DNA of 38,759 nt, from assembly GCA_037969565.1 (NCBI GenBank), contig JBBKXQ010000116.1:1-38759 (forward strand), given 5' to 3'. Source of the stretch: SZUA-35 sp037969565. GTDB taxonomy: Bacteria > Actinomycetota > Acidimicrobiia > Acidimicrobiales > SZUA-35. Numbering within the stretch: the first letter of the stretch is position 1; the number at the start of each line of letters is the position of its first letter. Below are positions 14,463-23,208 of the stretch, piece after piece. A program made the translations under genes and the position numbers. Below the pieces are notes generated by a model. That model saw nothing but the letters and a program-made list of their open reading frames with translations. It had not been told where the DNA came from and made no database searches.

Positions 14463-15899
14463 TCATGCGGAGCATGCCTTGGCCTCGTGATACGCCGCAC
14501 GAACGTTCGTGCCGTCAACGTGAGGGTCGATCGCCGATCCGGCACCGAGGTTCCACCGCTGGGCGATCGTCGCCGCGGACGTGTCGCTCCCGATCGCAGC
14601 AGCCTGGAGCGCCGCTCCGGTCGCAACGGCTTCGTCCACATCGGGCACGAAGATCTGGCGTCCCGTGAGGTCGGCGCATCGCTGTCGGTAGGTGGCTGAG
14701 CGAGCGCCTCCCCCGATGAGATGGATGCGGCCGCCGGTCTCCACGCTCGCCTGATGCAGTGCATCGAGTCCGTCGAGTAGCCCGCACAACACGCCGTCAT
14801 GGGCGGCTCGGGCCAAGGCTTCCCGAGTGGTCGTGTTGGTCAGTCCGTGAAAGGAACCAGTTGCATCGGGGAGGTTCGGTGTGCGTTCGCCGTCGAAATA
14901 GGGGACGAGGACGACTCGGTCGCTCGGCGACGCCGCCGCCGCGAGGTCGCTCAAGCCGGCAGCGTCGGTTCCCAACCATCGGGCAACGGTGTCGGTGACC
15001 TTCGTGGCATTGAGTGTGCAGACCAGTGGGAGGAATCCACCGGCGGCATCGGCGAAGCCGGCAACGAGTCCGGTGGGGTCCGAGGTCGGTGTCGCCGATA
15101 CCGCACAGACCGTGCCGGATGTTCCGAGTGACAAGGCGACGTCACCGATGCCGAGGCCGAGTCCGAGCGCGGCGGCCATGTTGTCGCCCGTACCGGGTCC
15201 GACGAGAACATCCGGAGCGAGGCCGAGTTCGGTCGATGCAGCCGCAGTGATGATTCCCGCCGCTTCATCGGGCCCGAGAAGCGTCGGGAATTTGGAGAGC
15301 CACGACTCGGGCTCGGTGACGAACGAGCGGAGAAGGTCTGGCTCGTAGCGGTTGGCGGCCGGGTTGAACCAGCCCGTGCCCGATGCGTCGCCGCGATCGG
15401 TGACGTGTCTCCCACTGAGCCGCCAGGTGAGGTAGTCGTGGGGAAGCATCACCATCGCGACTCGGGGGAGGATCTCGGGTTCGTTTCTGGCCACCCAAGC
15501 GAGTTTGCTGATGGTGAAGCTGGCGACGGGAACACTGCCGCAGCGCTCGGCCCACATCTGCGGGCCGTACTCGGCGACCAGATCGGCAGCATCACGCGCC
15601 GATGTGGTGTCGTTCCAGAGCTTCGCCGGTCGGAGCTCTCGTCCTTCGTGATCGAGAAGGACGAGTCCGTGCTGCTGGCCGGCCACGGCGATGGCGACGA
15701 CATCCGTTCGATGCTCGCCAATCTCGCCGACGGCTGTCTTCAGTGCCTCCCACCACGCACTCGGGTTTTGTTCCGACTTCGGCGGAGCGGTTGGCGGATG
15801 ACGGGCGCTTCCGGTTGCGATCAGCAGGCCCGAGTCGAGATCTCGAGCTTCCACCTTGGTGGACTGCGTCGAGGAGTCGATCCCGAGCACGATCCGCAT
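14463..15899 (-). CDS. xylB: Xylulokinase
   Basis: Phosphorylates D-xylulose to xylulose 5-phosphate. The 478-residue FGGY-family product opens with IVLGIDSSTQSTKVE (phosphate-binding loop), has AVAGQQHGLVLLD (substrate segment typical of xylulokinases), GTGDNMAAALGLG, SLGTSGTVCAV and the C-terminal LIGGGARSATYRQRCADLTG. Its ATG overlaps the xylA stop by one base (TGATG), so translation is coupled to xylA. Confidence 0.93.
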   Translation of the reverse strand: MRIVLGIDSSTQSTKVEARDLDSGLLIATGSARHPPTAPPKSEQNPSAWWEALKTAVGEIGEHRTDVVAIAVAGQQHGLVLLDHEGRELRPAKLWNDTTSARDAADLVAEYGPQMWAERCGSVPVASFTISKLAWVARNEPEILPRVAMVMLPHDYLTWRLSGRHVTDRGDASGTGWFNPAANRYEPDLLRSFVTEPESWLSKFPTLLGPDEAAGIITAAASTELGLAPDVLVGPGTGDNMAAALGLGLGIGDVALSLGTSGTVCAVSATPTSDPTGLVAGFADAAGGFLPLVCTLNATKVTDTVARWLGTDAAGLSDLAAAASPSDRVVLVPYFDGERTPNLPDATGSFHGLTNTTTREALARAAHDGVLCGLLDGLDALHQASVETGGRIHLIGGGARSATYRQRCADLTGRQIFVPDVDEAVATGAALQAAAIGSDTSAATIAQRWNLGAGSAIDPHVDGTNVRAAYHEAKACSA

Positions 15900-17230
15900 C
15901 AGCGGGCCCGCTCCACGTACCGGGCAACGAGATTCTCCAGCTTTTCCTGTCGCCCCGAAACACGAACTGGTTCGTCGTGGCGGGCCAGGGTGCGATCTCG
16001 CAATGATGGAAGTGATTCGTTGCCGGCGAGGATGCTCTGCCCCAGCTCGCCGAGCCAGCCGGCGTAGCGCTCGTCGAGCGCAGTACCCAGCTCACCGTCT
16101 TCGAGGATCGACGCTGCGGCGAGCAGGCTGCGGGCCATGGTGTCCATCCCACCGATGTGGGCATGGAAAAGATCATCGCGAGCGGTTGATTGCCGACGAA
16201 GTTTGGCATCGAAGTTGAGGCCGCCCTTGGTGAAACCACCACCCCGGAGGATCTCCAACATGCCGAGCGTCATCTGCTCGACGGAGACGGGGAACCGATC
16301 GACGTCCCACCCGAGTCGGTCGTCGCCAGCGTTGGCGTCGATGCTGCCGAAGACACCGGCGGCGAACGCTGATGCGATCTCGTGGGCAAAGTCGTGGCCC
16401 GAGAGCGTGGCGTGATTGACCTCGATGTTCGTGTGGACCTCGCCCACCAAGTCGTACTTCTGGAGGAAGGCCGACACGGCGGCAACGTCGTAGTCGTACT
16501 GATGTTTCGTCGGCTCGAACGGTTTCGGTTCGAGCAGCAGCATCCCCTCGAACCCGATTCGGTGTTTGTGCTCCACGACCATGTGGAGGAAGCGGCCCAT
16601 CTGATCGAGTTCGCGGCTCAGGTCCGTGTTCAGCAGCGTCTCGTATCCCTCGCGACCTCCCCACATCACGTAGTTCTCACCGCCGAGTCGGTGCGTCGCT
16701 TCGAGGCAGTGGCACACCTGGGCGGCGGCGGCGGCGAAGACCTCCGGGTCGGGGTTCGTTGCGGCGCCGGCCTGGAATCGCTTGTTCGAGAACATGTTCG
16801 CGGTGCCCCACAGGAGTTTCGTGCCCGTGCGGTCCATGTGGGTGCCCGCCTCGTCGACCATCGCATCGAAGCGAGCGGCGGATTCGGCGAAGGTCGAACC
16901 TTCGGGCGCGATGTCCCGATCGTGGAAACACCAGAACGGCACCGTGAGCTTCTCGAAGAATTCGAATGCGACCGCCATCTTGGTCTTCGCCGCCTCCATG
17001 GGGTCGCCCGTTCCCGAGAGCCATGGCCGATCCATCGTGCCGGCCCCGAAGATGTCGAAACCGTCCCAGTTGAAGCTGTGCCAATACGACACGGCGAAGC
17101 GCAGATGATCTTCCATTCGGCGTCCGGCGACGACCCGATCTGCGTCATACCAGCGGAAGGCCAGGGGATTGTCCGATTCGGGTCCCTCATAAACGATGGG
17201 CTTGCTGACGGAAGTGAAGAACTCTTGCAT
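15899..17230 (-). CDS. xylA: Xylose isomerase
   Basis: Isomerises D-xylose to D-xylulose. The 443-residue product matches the larger, E. coli-like class: YWHSFNWDGFDIFG near the start, WCFHDRDIAPEG (catalytic His), LLEPKPFEPTKHQYDYD (metal-binding Glu) and VNHATLSGHDFAHE. I chose ATG 17230 (MQEFFTSV), which gives the family N-terminus; open frame continues to a TTG 16 codons upstream. It is the first gene of xylA-xylB and is divergent from xylR, with an operator-like palindrome in between. Confidence 0.94.
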   Translation of the reverse strand: MQEFFTSVSKPIVYEGPESDNPLAFRWYDADRVVAGRRMEDHLRFAVSYWHSFNWDGFDIFGAGTMDRPWLSGTGDPMEAAKTKMAVAFEFFEKLTVPFWCFHDRDIAPEGSTFAESAARFDAMVDEAGTHMDRTGTKLLWGTANMFSNKRFQAGAATNPDPEVFAAAAAQVCHCLEATHRLGGENYVMWGGREGYETLLNTDLSRELDQMGRFLHMVVEHKHRIGFEGMLLLEPKPFEPTKHQYDYDVAAVSAFLQKYDLVGEVHTNIEVNHATLSGHDFAHEIASAFAAGVFGSIDANAGDDRLGWDVDRFPVSVEQMTLGMLEILRGGGFTKGGLNFDAKLRRQSTARDDLFHAHIGGMDTMARSLLAAASILEDGELGTALDERYAGWLGELGQSILAGNESLPSLRDRTLARHDEPVRVSGRQEKLENLVARYVERAR

Positions 17231-17314
17231 CGTGGTCTCGATCTCTTCTTGATTGGACGTCGTTGCTTGGACGGCCAAGCGAATGTCGGGTTGAACCGGT
17301 TGACGTCCGCCGTT

Positions 17315-17337
17315 ATTTGTTCGACCCTATTACAAAT
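17315..17337. promoter_or_regulatory. Probable XylR operator between xylA and xylR
   Basis: ATTTGT (17315-17320), 11 bases and ACAAAT (17332-17337) form a perfect 6-bp inverted repeat. A near copy lies before xylF at 18725-18745; over 25 aligned bases 20 are identical. On the minus strand the sequence includes TAATAGGGT, a likely xylA -10 region. Confidence 0.75.
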
Positions 17338-17427
17338 CGATTTGCGGAGGCAAGGATGTTTTGCGTGAGCGGCGTTGAGTGAGCAAGGACGAATTGTGAT
17401 CCCGACCGGAAAATTTGGGCGAACCTC

Positions 17428-18693
17428 ATGACCGATTTCGACCTGTTCCGCGGCCTCGTCTCGGAGGCCGCGGTCGGCAGTGGAATGCGCAGTGAGTCTG
17501 TGCGTACCGTGAATCTGAGCACGGTCTTGCGCCACCTCCACTCCCGGGGGCCGGCAACCCGATCCCAACTCGTCGAGCAAATCGGACTCACCCGGAGTTC
17601 GGTCGCCGCGCTCGTCGGAGATCTCGAACGGGCCGGGTTGATCTCCGAAGACGCGGCGCAACCCGACGGTCGTCCGGGGCGACCATCACCCAGAATCAAG
17701 TTGAACACCGATGTCGCAGTTTTGGCGCTCGAGATCGCGGTCGACAGCTTGGCCATCGGCATCGTCGGACTCGGCGGCACGGTCACCGATCAACGCCGGG
17801 TCGAGCGCCACCGCAGCCGGGCAACACCCGAGGATGTCGTTGCCGATCTCGACGAACTCATCGTCGAAGTGGTCGACCAACTCGCGGAGAAGTCCTCACC
17901 GATACAGCTGATCGGGATCGGTGTGGCCGTGGTCGGTCTGATCCGACGTGACACCCGAGAGGTGGCTTTTGCCCCGAACCTCGGCTGGACCGATGTGCCG
18001 TTGGGGGACATGATTTCCGAGTCGAGCGGGCTGGATATCCCACTGTTCGTGGGAAATGATGGCGATCTGGGCGTGGTCGCCGAGCTGCGCCGAGGACGGG
18101 CGATGGGCGCCGAGAACGTGCTCTTCCTGAACGGTGAAGTTGGCATCGGCGGAGGCATTGTTTCCGACGGACGACTGATCGTCGGTCGAGATGGATCGGC
18201 CAGCGAGATCGGACACATTCCCGTGAATCCGCAAGGCCGCGACTGCGCCTGTGGTGCTCGGGGCTGTTGGGAAACCGAGATCGGCGAGCGAGCGATGCTC
18301 CGTGACGCCGGTCGGTCGGTCGACGGTGGACGTCGGGCGGTGGAAGAGGTGCTCGATGCCGCCGCCAGCGGCGATGCAACCGCCCTCTCGGCTCTCGAGC
18401 GTCAAGGGTTCTGGGTCGGCGTCGGTCTTGCCGGACTCGTGAACATCTTCGACCCCGACATGATTGTTCTGGGCGGCGTGTTTCGGAGGGCCTTCCCATT
18501 CATCATCGAACCGATCGAGACCGAACTGGCAATTCGCCGAATTGTCGAGCGTCCGGAGCCAGCCGTGGTCGTCGCCTCGGCCTTGGGTTTCGATGCTCCG
18601 TTGCTCGGTGCCGCCGAGATCGCGTTCGAACCCCTGTTGTCCAATCCCTTGGCCCCTCGAGCCGACAACTTCGGGGCAGCGGGGTCTCGATGA
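17428..18693 (+). CDS. xylR: XylR-type ROK-family repressor
   Basis: The 421-residue product has an N-terminal winged helix (about residues 25-80; RGPATRSQLVEQIGLTRSSVAALVGDLERAGLI) and a ROK sugar-kinase-like domain. Visible ROK features are FVGNDGDLGVVAE, GIGGGIV, EIGHIPVNPQGRDCACGARGCWE with the zinc-binding cysteines, and DPDMIVLGG. ROK repressors of this form release DNA on binding xylose or a similar sugar. Position between the catabolic pair and the transporter, and the two matching operators, support control of both. Length is typical. Confidence 0.9.
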   Translation: MTDFDLFRGLVSEAAVGSGMRSESVRTVNLSTVLRHLHSRGPATRSQLVEQIGLTRSSVAALVGDLERAGLISEDAAQPDGRPGRPSPRIKLNTDVAVLALEIAVDSLAIGIVGLGGTVTDQRRVERHRSRATPEDVVADLDELIVEVVDQLAEKSSPIQLIGIGVAVVGLIRRDTREVAFAPNLGWTDVPLGDMISESSGLDIPLFVGNDGDLGVVAELRRGRAMGAENVLFLNGEVGIGGGIVSDGRLIVGRDGSASEIGHIPVNPQGRDCACGARGCWETEIGERAMLRDAGRSVDGGRRAVEEVLDAAASGDATALSALERQGFWVGVGLAGLVNIFDPDMIVLGGVFRRAFPFIIEPIETELAIRRIVERPEPAVVVASALGFDAPLLGAAEIAFEPLLSNPLAPRADNFGAAGSR

Positions 18694-18716
18694 CAGGTTG
18701 CGACCAAATGAATTGC

Positions 18717-18748
18717 TAGACACGTTTGTTCTACAGTGTTACAAATCG
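18717..18748 (+). promoter_or_regulatory. xylF promoter overlapped by the second XylR operator
   Basis: TAGACA (18717-18722), 17 bases and TACAAA (18740-18745) make a plausible promoter. TTTGT (18725-18729), 11 bases and ACAAA (18741-18745) repeat the xylA/xylR palindrome and cover the spacer and -10 box, a position suited to repression. A leader of about 180 bases follows before the xylF start. Confidence 0.7.
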
Positions 18749-18930
18749 TCGACTGAGCACACGGATTGACCCGAATCGAAGCCGTTCGCGAACGCGACGG
18801 CCCGACAAATACAACAAAACGCCCTCAACAACGCAGGCGTGGGTCAACTCGGGTGTGGGTCGAGTGTGCAAACCCGACCGAACCGAATACATCGACCGGC
18901 ATGTCCGGCGAAGGGGAGAAACAAGGAAAC

Positions 18931-20073
18931 ATGAGCAAACAACTGAAATTCTTGATGGCCTTGCTGGCTGCGTTCGCACTGACTGCTGCCGCCTGCGGAA
19001 GCAGCGACAGCACCGACGCCGGTGGCACTGACACCACCACCGCCTCGGCCGACACCACCGCCGCTTCGGCCGACACCACCACCGCCGACAGCGGCGACTC
19101 GGGTGTGGCTGCCGGCACCAAAGCCGGCTTCATCCTTCCCGACACCGCGTCTTCAGCACGCTGGGAGTCCTTCGACCGGCCACTCATCGAGGCGGCATGC
19201 GCCGACGCGGGGATCGAATGTTTGATCCAGAACGCCGAGGGCGACAAAGACAACATGGCCACGATCGCCGATCAGATGATTGCTGACGGCATCGGTGTGC
19301 TGGCGATCGTCAACCTCGACTCCGAGTCGGGCGCCGCCATCCAGGAGAAGGCTGCGGCCGCCGGTGTCAAGAACATCGACTACGACCGTCTCACCCTCGG
19401 TGGTTCGGCCGATGTCTACGTGTCGTTCGACAACGTGGCCGTCGGTACCGCTCAGGGCGAGGGCCTCATCGAGTGTTTCGGTGGCGACACCGAAGGCAAG
19501 AAGATCATTCAGCTCCACGGCTCGCCCACCGACAACAACGCAACCTTGTTCCGTGAGGGCTACCAGGCTGCCATCGAGGGCGCAGGCTTCGAAACCGTCG
19601 GTGAAGAAGCCGTCCCGGACTGGGACAACGCTGAGGGTGGCGTGATCTTCGAGCAGCTGCTGACCGCGGCCAATGGTGCAGTCGATGGTGTTCTCGTTGC
19701 CAACGACGGTTTGTCACTGGCCGCTCAAGCGGTGCTCGCCGATGCCGGACTCACGATTCCCACCACGGGTCAAGACGCCACGATCGACGGGCTTCGCGCC
19801 ATCCTGCAGGGCACCCAGTGCATGACCGTGTACAAGCCCGTGGTCGAAGAGGCCAATGGCGCGGTCGCTGCCGCCGCCGCCCTTCTCAATGGCACTGATC
19901 TCGGCGCCAACGCCACGATCAACAATGAGACGGCCGACATTCCGTACGTCCAAGCTCAGGTCCAGCCGATCTTCTTCGACGACGTGAAGATTCCTGTGGA
20001 GGACGGATTCGTCGACAAGGCCGAGTTGTGTGCCGGGCTCGAAGCTCAGTGCGCCGAGGCCGGTATCAGCTGA
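18931..20073 (+). CDS. xylF: Xylose ABC transporter, substrate-binding lipoprotein
   Basis: The 380-residue product has a lipoprotein signal (FLMALLAAFALTAAAC, Cys 22), a Thr/Ala-rich linker with repeated ADTT units (about 30-60) and a periplasmic-binding fold of the ribose/xylose family. VNLDSESGAAIQEKAAAAGV, IDYDRLTLGGSADVYVSFDN and VLVANDGLSLAAQAVL are close to XylF. ATG 18931 places the signal peptide at the N-terminus and is preceded by AAGGA; upstream in-frame ATGs at 18901 and before would give an atypical charged extension. It is the first gene of the transporter operon. Confidence 0.9.
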   Translation: MSKQLKFLMALLAAFALTAAACGSSDSTDAGGTDTTTASADTTAASADTTTADSGDSGVAAGTKAGFILPDTASSARWESFDRPLIEAACADAGIECLIQNAEGDKDNMATIADQMIADGIGVLAIVNLDSESGAAIQEKAAAAGVKNIDYDRLTLGGSADVYVSFDNVAVGTAQGEGLIECFGGDTEGKKIIQLHGSPTDNNATLFREGYQAAIEGAGFETVGEEAVPDWDNAEGGVIFEQLLTAANGAVDGVLVANDGLSLAAQAVLADAGLTIPTTGQDATIDGLRAILQGTQCMTVYKPVVEEANGAVAAAAALLNGTDLGANATINNETADIPYVQAQVQPIFFDDVKIPVEDGFVDKAELCAGLEAQCAEAGIS

Positions 20074-20103
20074 TACCAGCACGGCACGACGTTGTTGCCT
20101 AGC

Positions 20104-20136
20104 GTGGCCGTCCCGGGATCATCCCGGGGCGGCCAC
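20104..20136 (+). other. Strong intercistronic hairpin between xylF and xylG
   Basis: GTGGCCGTCCCGGGAT (20104-20119) pairs with ATCCCGGGGCGGCCAC (20121-20136) with a single G-T wobble and a nominal one-base loop. There is no T-run. Such hairpins after binding-protein genes usually stabilise the upstream message or lower downstream expression, which would give more XylF than XylG/H. Confidence 0.75.
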
Positions 20137-20156
20137 CTTGGTTTCGGGTGGCTCGC

Positions 20157-20198
20157 GGTTTTGTGAGCAGTGGTTTTGTGAGCAGTGGTTTTGTGAGA
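20157..20198 (+). repeat. 15-bp tandem repeat in the xylG leader
   Basis: GGTTTTGTGAGCAGT occurs at 20157-20171 and 20172-20186, with a partial third copy from 20187. Because the unit is 15 bases, it reads in frame with xylG as a GFVSS repeat if an upstream start were used; the Shine-Dalgarno position argues it is untranslated. Confidence 0.85.
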
Positions 20199-20214
20199 GA
20201 TTGTCGATCGGTCC

Positions 20215-20223
20215 AGGGGGATC
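20215..20223 (+). promoter_or_regulatory. xylG ribosome-binding site, complementary to the small RNA loops
   Basis: AGGGGG at 20215-20220 lies eight bases before GTG 20229 and decides the start. AGGGGGATC (20215-20223) is the exact reverse complement of GATCCCCCT in loops 1 and 3 of the RNA at 9715-9848. Confidence 0.65.
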
Positions 20224-20228
20224 CAAGC

Positions 20229-21041
20229 GTGGCCAGCGAAACACCCATCTTCGAGGTGCGGGGAGTCAACAAGTCGTTCGGGCCCGTGCATGTGCTGCAC
20301 GACGTCGACTTCAAGGTCTACCCCGGCAAGGTGACGTCGCTGATCGGCGACAACGGAGCAGGCAAGTCGACGCTCGTCAAATGCCTCACCGGTATCTACC
20401 CCATCGATACGGGCGAGTTCTTCTTCGAGGGATCGCCGGTCGAGATCCACGGGCCGAAGGACGCGGCGGCACTCGGCGTCGAGGTGGTCTACCAAGACCT
20501 GGCCCTCTGCGAGAACCTCGATGTGGTCCAGAACATGTTCCTCGGCCGGGAACAACTGAAGCGAGGCCTTCTCGACAAGCACGGGATGGAGCAGGCCGCT
20601 CGCGACACGCTGGCATCCTTGTCGGTGCGCACCGTGGCCAGCGTGCGCCAACTGGTGGCGTCGCTCTCGGGTGGTCAACGTCAGACCGTCGCCATCGCTC
20701 GCGCCGTCCTCTGGAACTCCAAGGTGGTCGTGCTCGATGAGCCAACGGCCGCCCTCGGCGTGGCCCAGACCGAACAGGTGCTGTCGCTGGTGCGCAGCCT
20801 CGCCGACAAGGGCCTCGGCGTCGTACTGATCAGCCACAACATGAACGAGGTGCTCCAGGTGTCGGACCGGGTCAGTGCGATGTATCTCGGACAAATTGCG
20901 GCCGACATCGAAGTCACTCCGTCCACCACTCGAGAGAAGTTGGTCGAGCTGATCACTTCCGGTCGATCGGGAAGCGACGGGCTCCCGACAAGCAGCATCA
21001 TCGCCGAGAACGAAGCGCTGGCCGAGGAGACCATTCAATGA
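20229..21041 (+). CDS. xylG: Xylose ABC transporter, ATP-binding protein (single-domain form)
   Basis: The 270-residue product has Walker A GDNGAGKST, signature LSGGQRQTVAIARA, Walker B VVVLDEPTAAL and the H-loop ISHN. It energises sugar import at the membrane. The classical XylG, like RbsA, has two fused ATPase halves and about 500 residues; this protein has one, as in the FrcA-type sugar importers, so it should act as a homodimer. GTG 20229 is chosen for its AGGGGG at eight bases; an upstream start at 20148 would translate a tandem repeat. The stop overlaps the xylH start by four bases (ATGA). Confidence 0.88.
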   Translation: MASETPIFEVRGVNKSFGPVHVLHDVDFKVYPGKVTSLIGDNGAGKSTLVKCLTGIYPIDTGEFFFEGSPVEIHGPKDAAALGVEVVYQDLALCENLDVVQNMFLGREQLKRGLLDKHGMEQAARDTLASLSVRTVASVRQLVASLSGGQRQTVAIARAVLWNSKVVVLDEPTAALGVAQTEQVLSLVRSLADKGLGVVLISHNMNEVLQVSDRVSAMYLGQIAADIEVTPSTTREKLVELITSGRSGSDGLPTSSIIAENEALAEETIQ

Positions 21042-22303
21042 CCGCACCATCGACCTCGCGTTCGAACTTCGAGCGCGATACCCAAACCAAGTCCCTACGG
21101 GGAGCACTCGAGAATTCGTGGGCTGAGGTCAAGGGGGGAACGCTCGGTTCCCTTCCGGCCTTGCTGGCGATCGTCACATTGGTGATCGTCTTCGGATCGA
21201 TCAACCCTGGCAGCTTCCTCTCGACCATCAACTTCGCCAACTTTCTCGAGCAGGCTGCGGCCGTCATCGTCATCGCGATGGCCGTGAGTTTCGTTCTGCT
21301 GCTCGGCGAGATCGATCTGGCCGCCGGATTCACCGCCGGCGTCGCCGCCGCCGTGCTTGCGACTCGTCTGAGCGATGGCTGGTCGCTCGGTGCCGCGATC
21401 CTCATGTCGGCTGCGGTTGCGATCCTTCTCGGGCTCTTCACCGGTTACATGGTGGCCCACGTGGGGATTCCTTCCTTCGTCGTCACGCTGGCCAACTTCC
21501 TGTCCTTTCAGGGCATTCTCCTGCTCCTCGTCAGAAACGGTGGAAGTGTCCGGATCGAGAATCAACCGGTGAAAGACCTCGTCGGAGCGAGCCTGACGCC
21601 AAGCTCCTCGTGGATCTTCGTTGTCATCGCGCTCGCTGTCCTCGCTCTCGCCCTTCTGCGGATCCAGCGCGATTCCTATGGGGCCATCCCGTTGTCGTTG
21701 GTTGGGCTCAAGATGGGCTTCGCTGCGATCGGAGCGGTCGTCTTCACGATCATTCTCAATCGCAACCGAGCCTTCCCGAATGCGCCGGCCGCGATTCGCG
21801 GCATTCCGTTCGTCGTGCCGGTGGTGCTGGTGATTCTCCTAGTTCTCACCTTCGTGCTCAGCCAGACTCGATACGGTCGCCATCTCTACGCCGTCGGCGG
21901 CAATGCCGAGGCGGCCCGTCGGGCCGGTATCAACGTGGCCCGCGTGCGCCTCATCGCCTTCGCCATCACCGGCTTGGTCGCCGGAGTGGGCGGTGTCTTC
22001 CTCGCATCTCGAGTGAACTCGGTTGATCCGAACACGGGAGCGAACGACACGCTGCTCCTGGCGGTGGGAGCCGCCGTGATCGGTGGCACGTCGTTGTTCG
22101 GCGGACGCGGTCGGATGCTCAACGCCGTGCTCGGTGGATTCGTACTCGCCCTGATCCCGAACGGGCTCACGCTCGTCGGCAAACGATCTCCGCTCGGTTA
22201 CGAGATCGATTTCAGCAGTTCGGGGGTCAAGTTCATCTGTGCTGGGCTGGCCCTGCTGGCTGCTTCATCGGTCGACGCGCTCAGCCGCAAACGGGCTGGT
22301 TGA
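21038..22303 (+). CDS. xylH: Xylose ABC transporter, permease
   Basis: The 421-residue product is a BPD_transp_2-type permease with about ten hydrophobic segments. Family blocks seen are FVLLLGEIDLAAGFTAGV, RRAGINVARVRLIAFAITGLVAGVGGVFLASR and VGAAVIGGTSLFGGRGRMLNAVLGG. The length and the extra segments in the middle (WIFVVIALAVLALALL, IGAVVFTIILNRN) fit the XylH subfamily rather than RbsC. It is translationally coupled to xylG and ends three bases before the convergent acyltransferase gene. Confidence 0.9.
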   Translation: MTAPSTSRSNFERDTQTKSLRGALENSWAEVKGGTLGSLPALLAIVTLVIVFGSINPGSFLSTINFANFLEQAAAVIVIAMAVSFVLLLGEIDLAAGFTAGVAAAVLATRLSDGWSLGAAILMSAAVAILLGLFTGYMVAHVGIPSFVVTLANFLSFQGILLLLVRNGGSVRIENQPVKDLVGASLTPSSSWIFVVIALAVLALALLRIQRDSYGAIPLSLVGLKMGFAAIGAVVFTIILNRNRAFPNAPAAIRGIPFVVPVVLVILLVLTFVLSQTRYGRHLYAVGGNAEAARRAGINVARVRLIAFAITGLVAGVGGVFLASRVNSVDPNTGANDTLLLAVGAAVIGGTSLFGGRGRMLNAVLGGFVLALIPNGLTLVGKRSPLGYEIDFSSSGVKFICAGLALLAASSVDALSRKRAG

Positions 22304-22306
22304 CGG

Positions 22307-23200
22307 CTAACGCTCGGGCCAGCGCTTGGTGCCGGGGTTGCGGCGTCGTTGTCCGGGTTTGGGTCCGAGCGCCCAGCGTCGGCGCCATGCGCCCGCCTCG
22401 GGTCCGTTGAGTGGGGGAGTGGTGGCGGCATAGGCCTTCTTACGAGCCTCCCACCAACCGGATGAGAACTCGTCAGCGAGCTCGTTGATGGCCTCTTGAA
22501 TACGTTTCGCGTAATCGCGAACGTCTTCACCGTCACCGAGCTTCATCGGTTTGCCGAAAACCACCGCGCACCGGGAACGGGTGGGCCAGTTCTTGCCTTT
22601 CGGCAGGATGGTTCCGGTGCCGTCGAGGTAGACGGGCACGACGGGAACGCCGGTGCGCTTGGCCACGAACGCGGCACCGGGGCGGTGCTCACGACTCCAA
22701 CCATCGGGGCTCCGCCCACCTTCGGGGTAGATCAGCAGGCTGCGCCCCTTCTCGATCGCGTTGGTGGTGTTCTTGATCGAGAGTTTGGACAACTTCTGCC
22801 GCTCGATCGGAATGGCACCGATGAACAACGCCGAGATCGTCGAAGTGAAGCGATTCGGAAAGAAGTAGTCGGCGCCGGCAGCAACGGCCAGCTTCCGCCG
22901 CAGGTGTTTCGGAATGGTGGCCAGCATGAGAGTGGTGTCGGCGTGGCTGTGATGATTGGCGGCGAACACCACGGGACCGGTCACTTCTTTGAGGCGATCG
23001 GCACCGATCACCCGAGGCGAGCCGTAGATACGAATGGCCGGCTTCATGAAGCCGTAGACACCGACCTCACGGACGAGCCGGGCCCCGAAGCCCCGCGACC
23101 ACTCGGTGTTGTAATACACACCGGTCGTGGGTTCGACGCGTCGCTTGTCGACCCCTCGGGGCGTGGGCGGTGTATCGGTGATGAAGCGCAGCCAACCCAT
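22307..23200 (-). CDS. PlsC-type 1-acyl-sn-glycerol-3-phosphate acyltransferase
   Basis: The 297-residue product has the acyltransferase motif H-X4-D in ANHHSHADT (about residue 82) and the substrate motif YPEGGRSPDG, with FIGAIPIER between them. These proteins transfer acyl groups from acyl-CoA or acyl-ACP to lysophosphatidate or similar acceptors at the membrane surface. The C-terminal 50 residues are basic and Pro/Gly-rich. ATG 23200 has AGGGAGA four to five bases upstream on the minus strand. It is the last gene of the three-gene operon and starts eight bases after the LarA-like gene. Confidence 0.85.
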   Translation of the reverse strand: MGWLRFITDTPPTPRGVDKRRVEPTTGVYYNTEWSRGFGARLVREVGVYGFMKPAIRIYGSPRVIGADRLKEVTGPVVFAANHHSHADTTLMLATIPKHLRRKLAVAAGADYFFPNRFTSTISALFIGAIPIERQKLSKLSIKNTTNAIEKGRSLLIYPEGGRSPDGWSREHRPGAAFVAKRTGVPVVPVYLDGTGTILPKGKNWPTRSRCAVVFGKPMKLGDGEDVRDYAKRIQEAINELADEFSSGWWEARKKAYAATTPPLNGPEAGAWRRRWALGPKPGQRRRNPGTKRWPER

Positions 23201-23208
23201 GATTCTCC

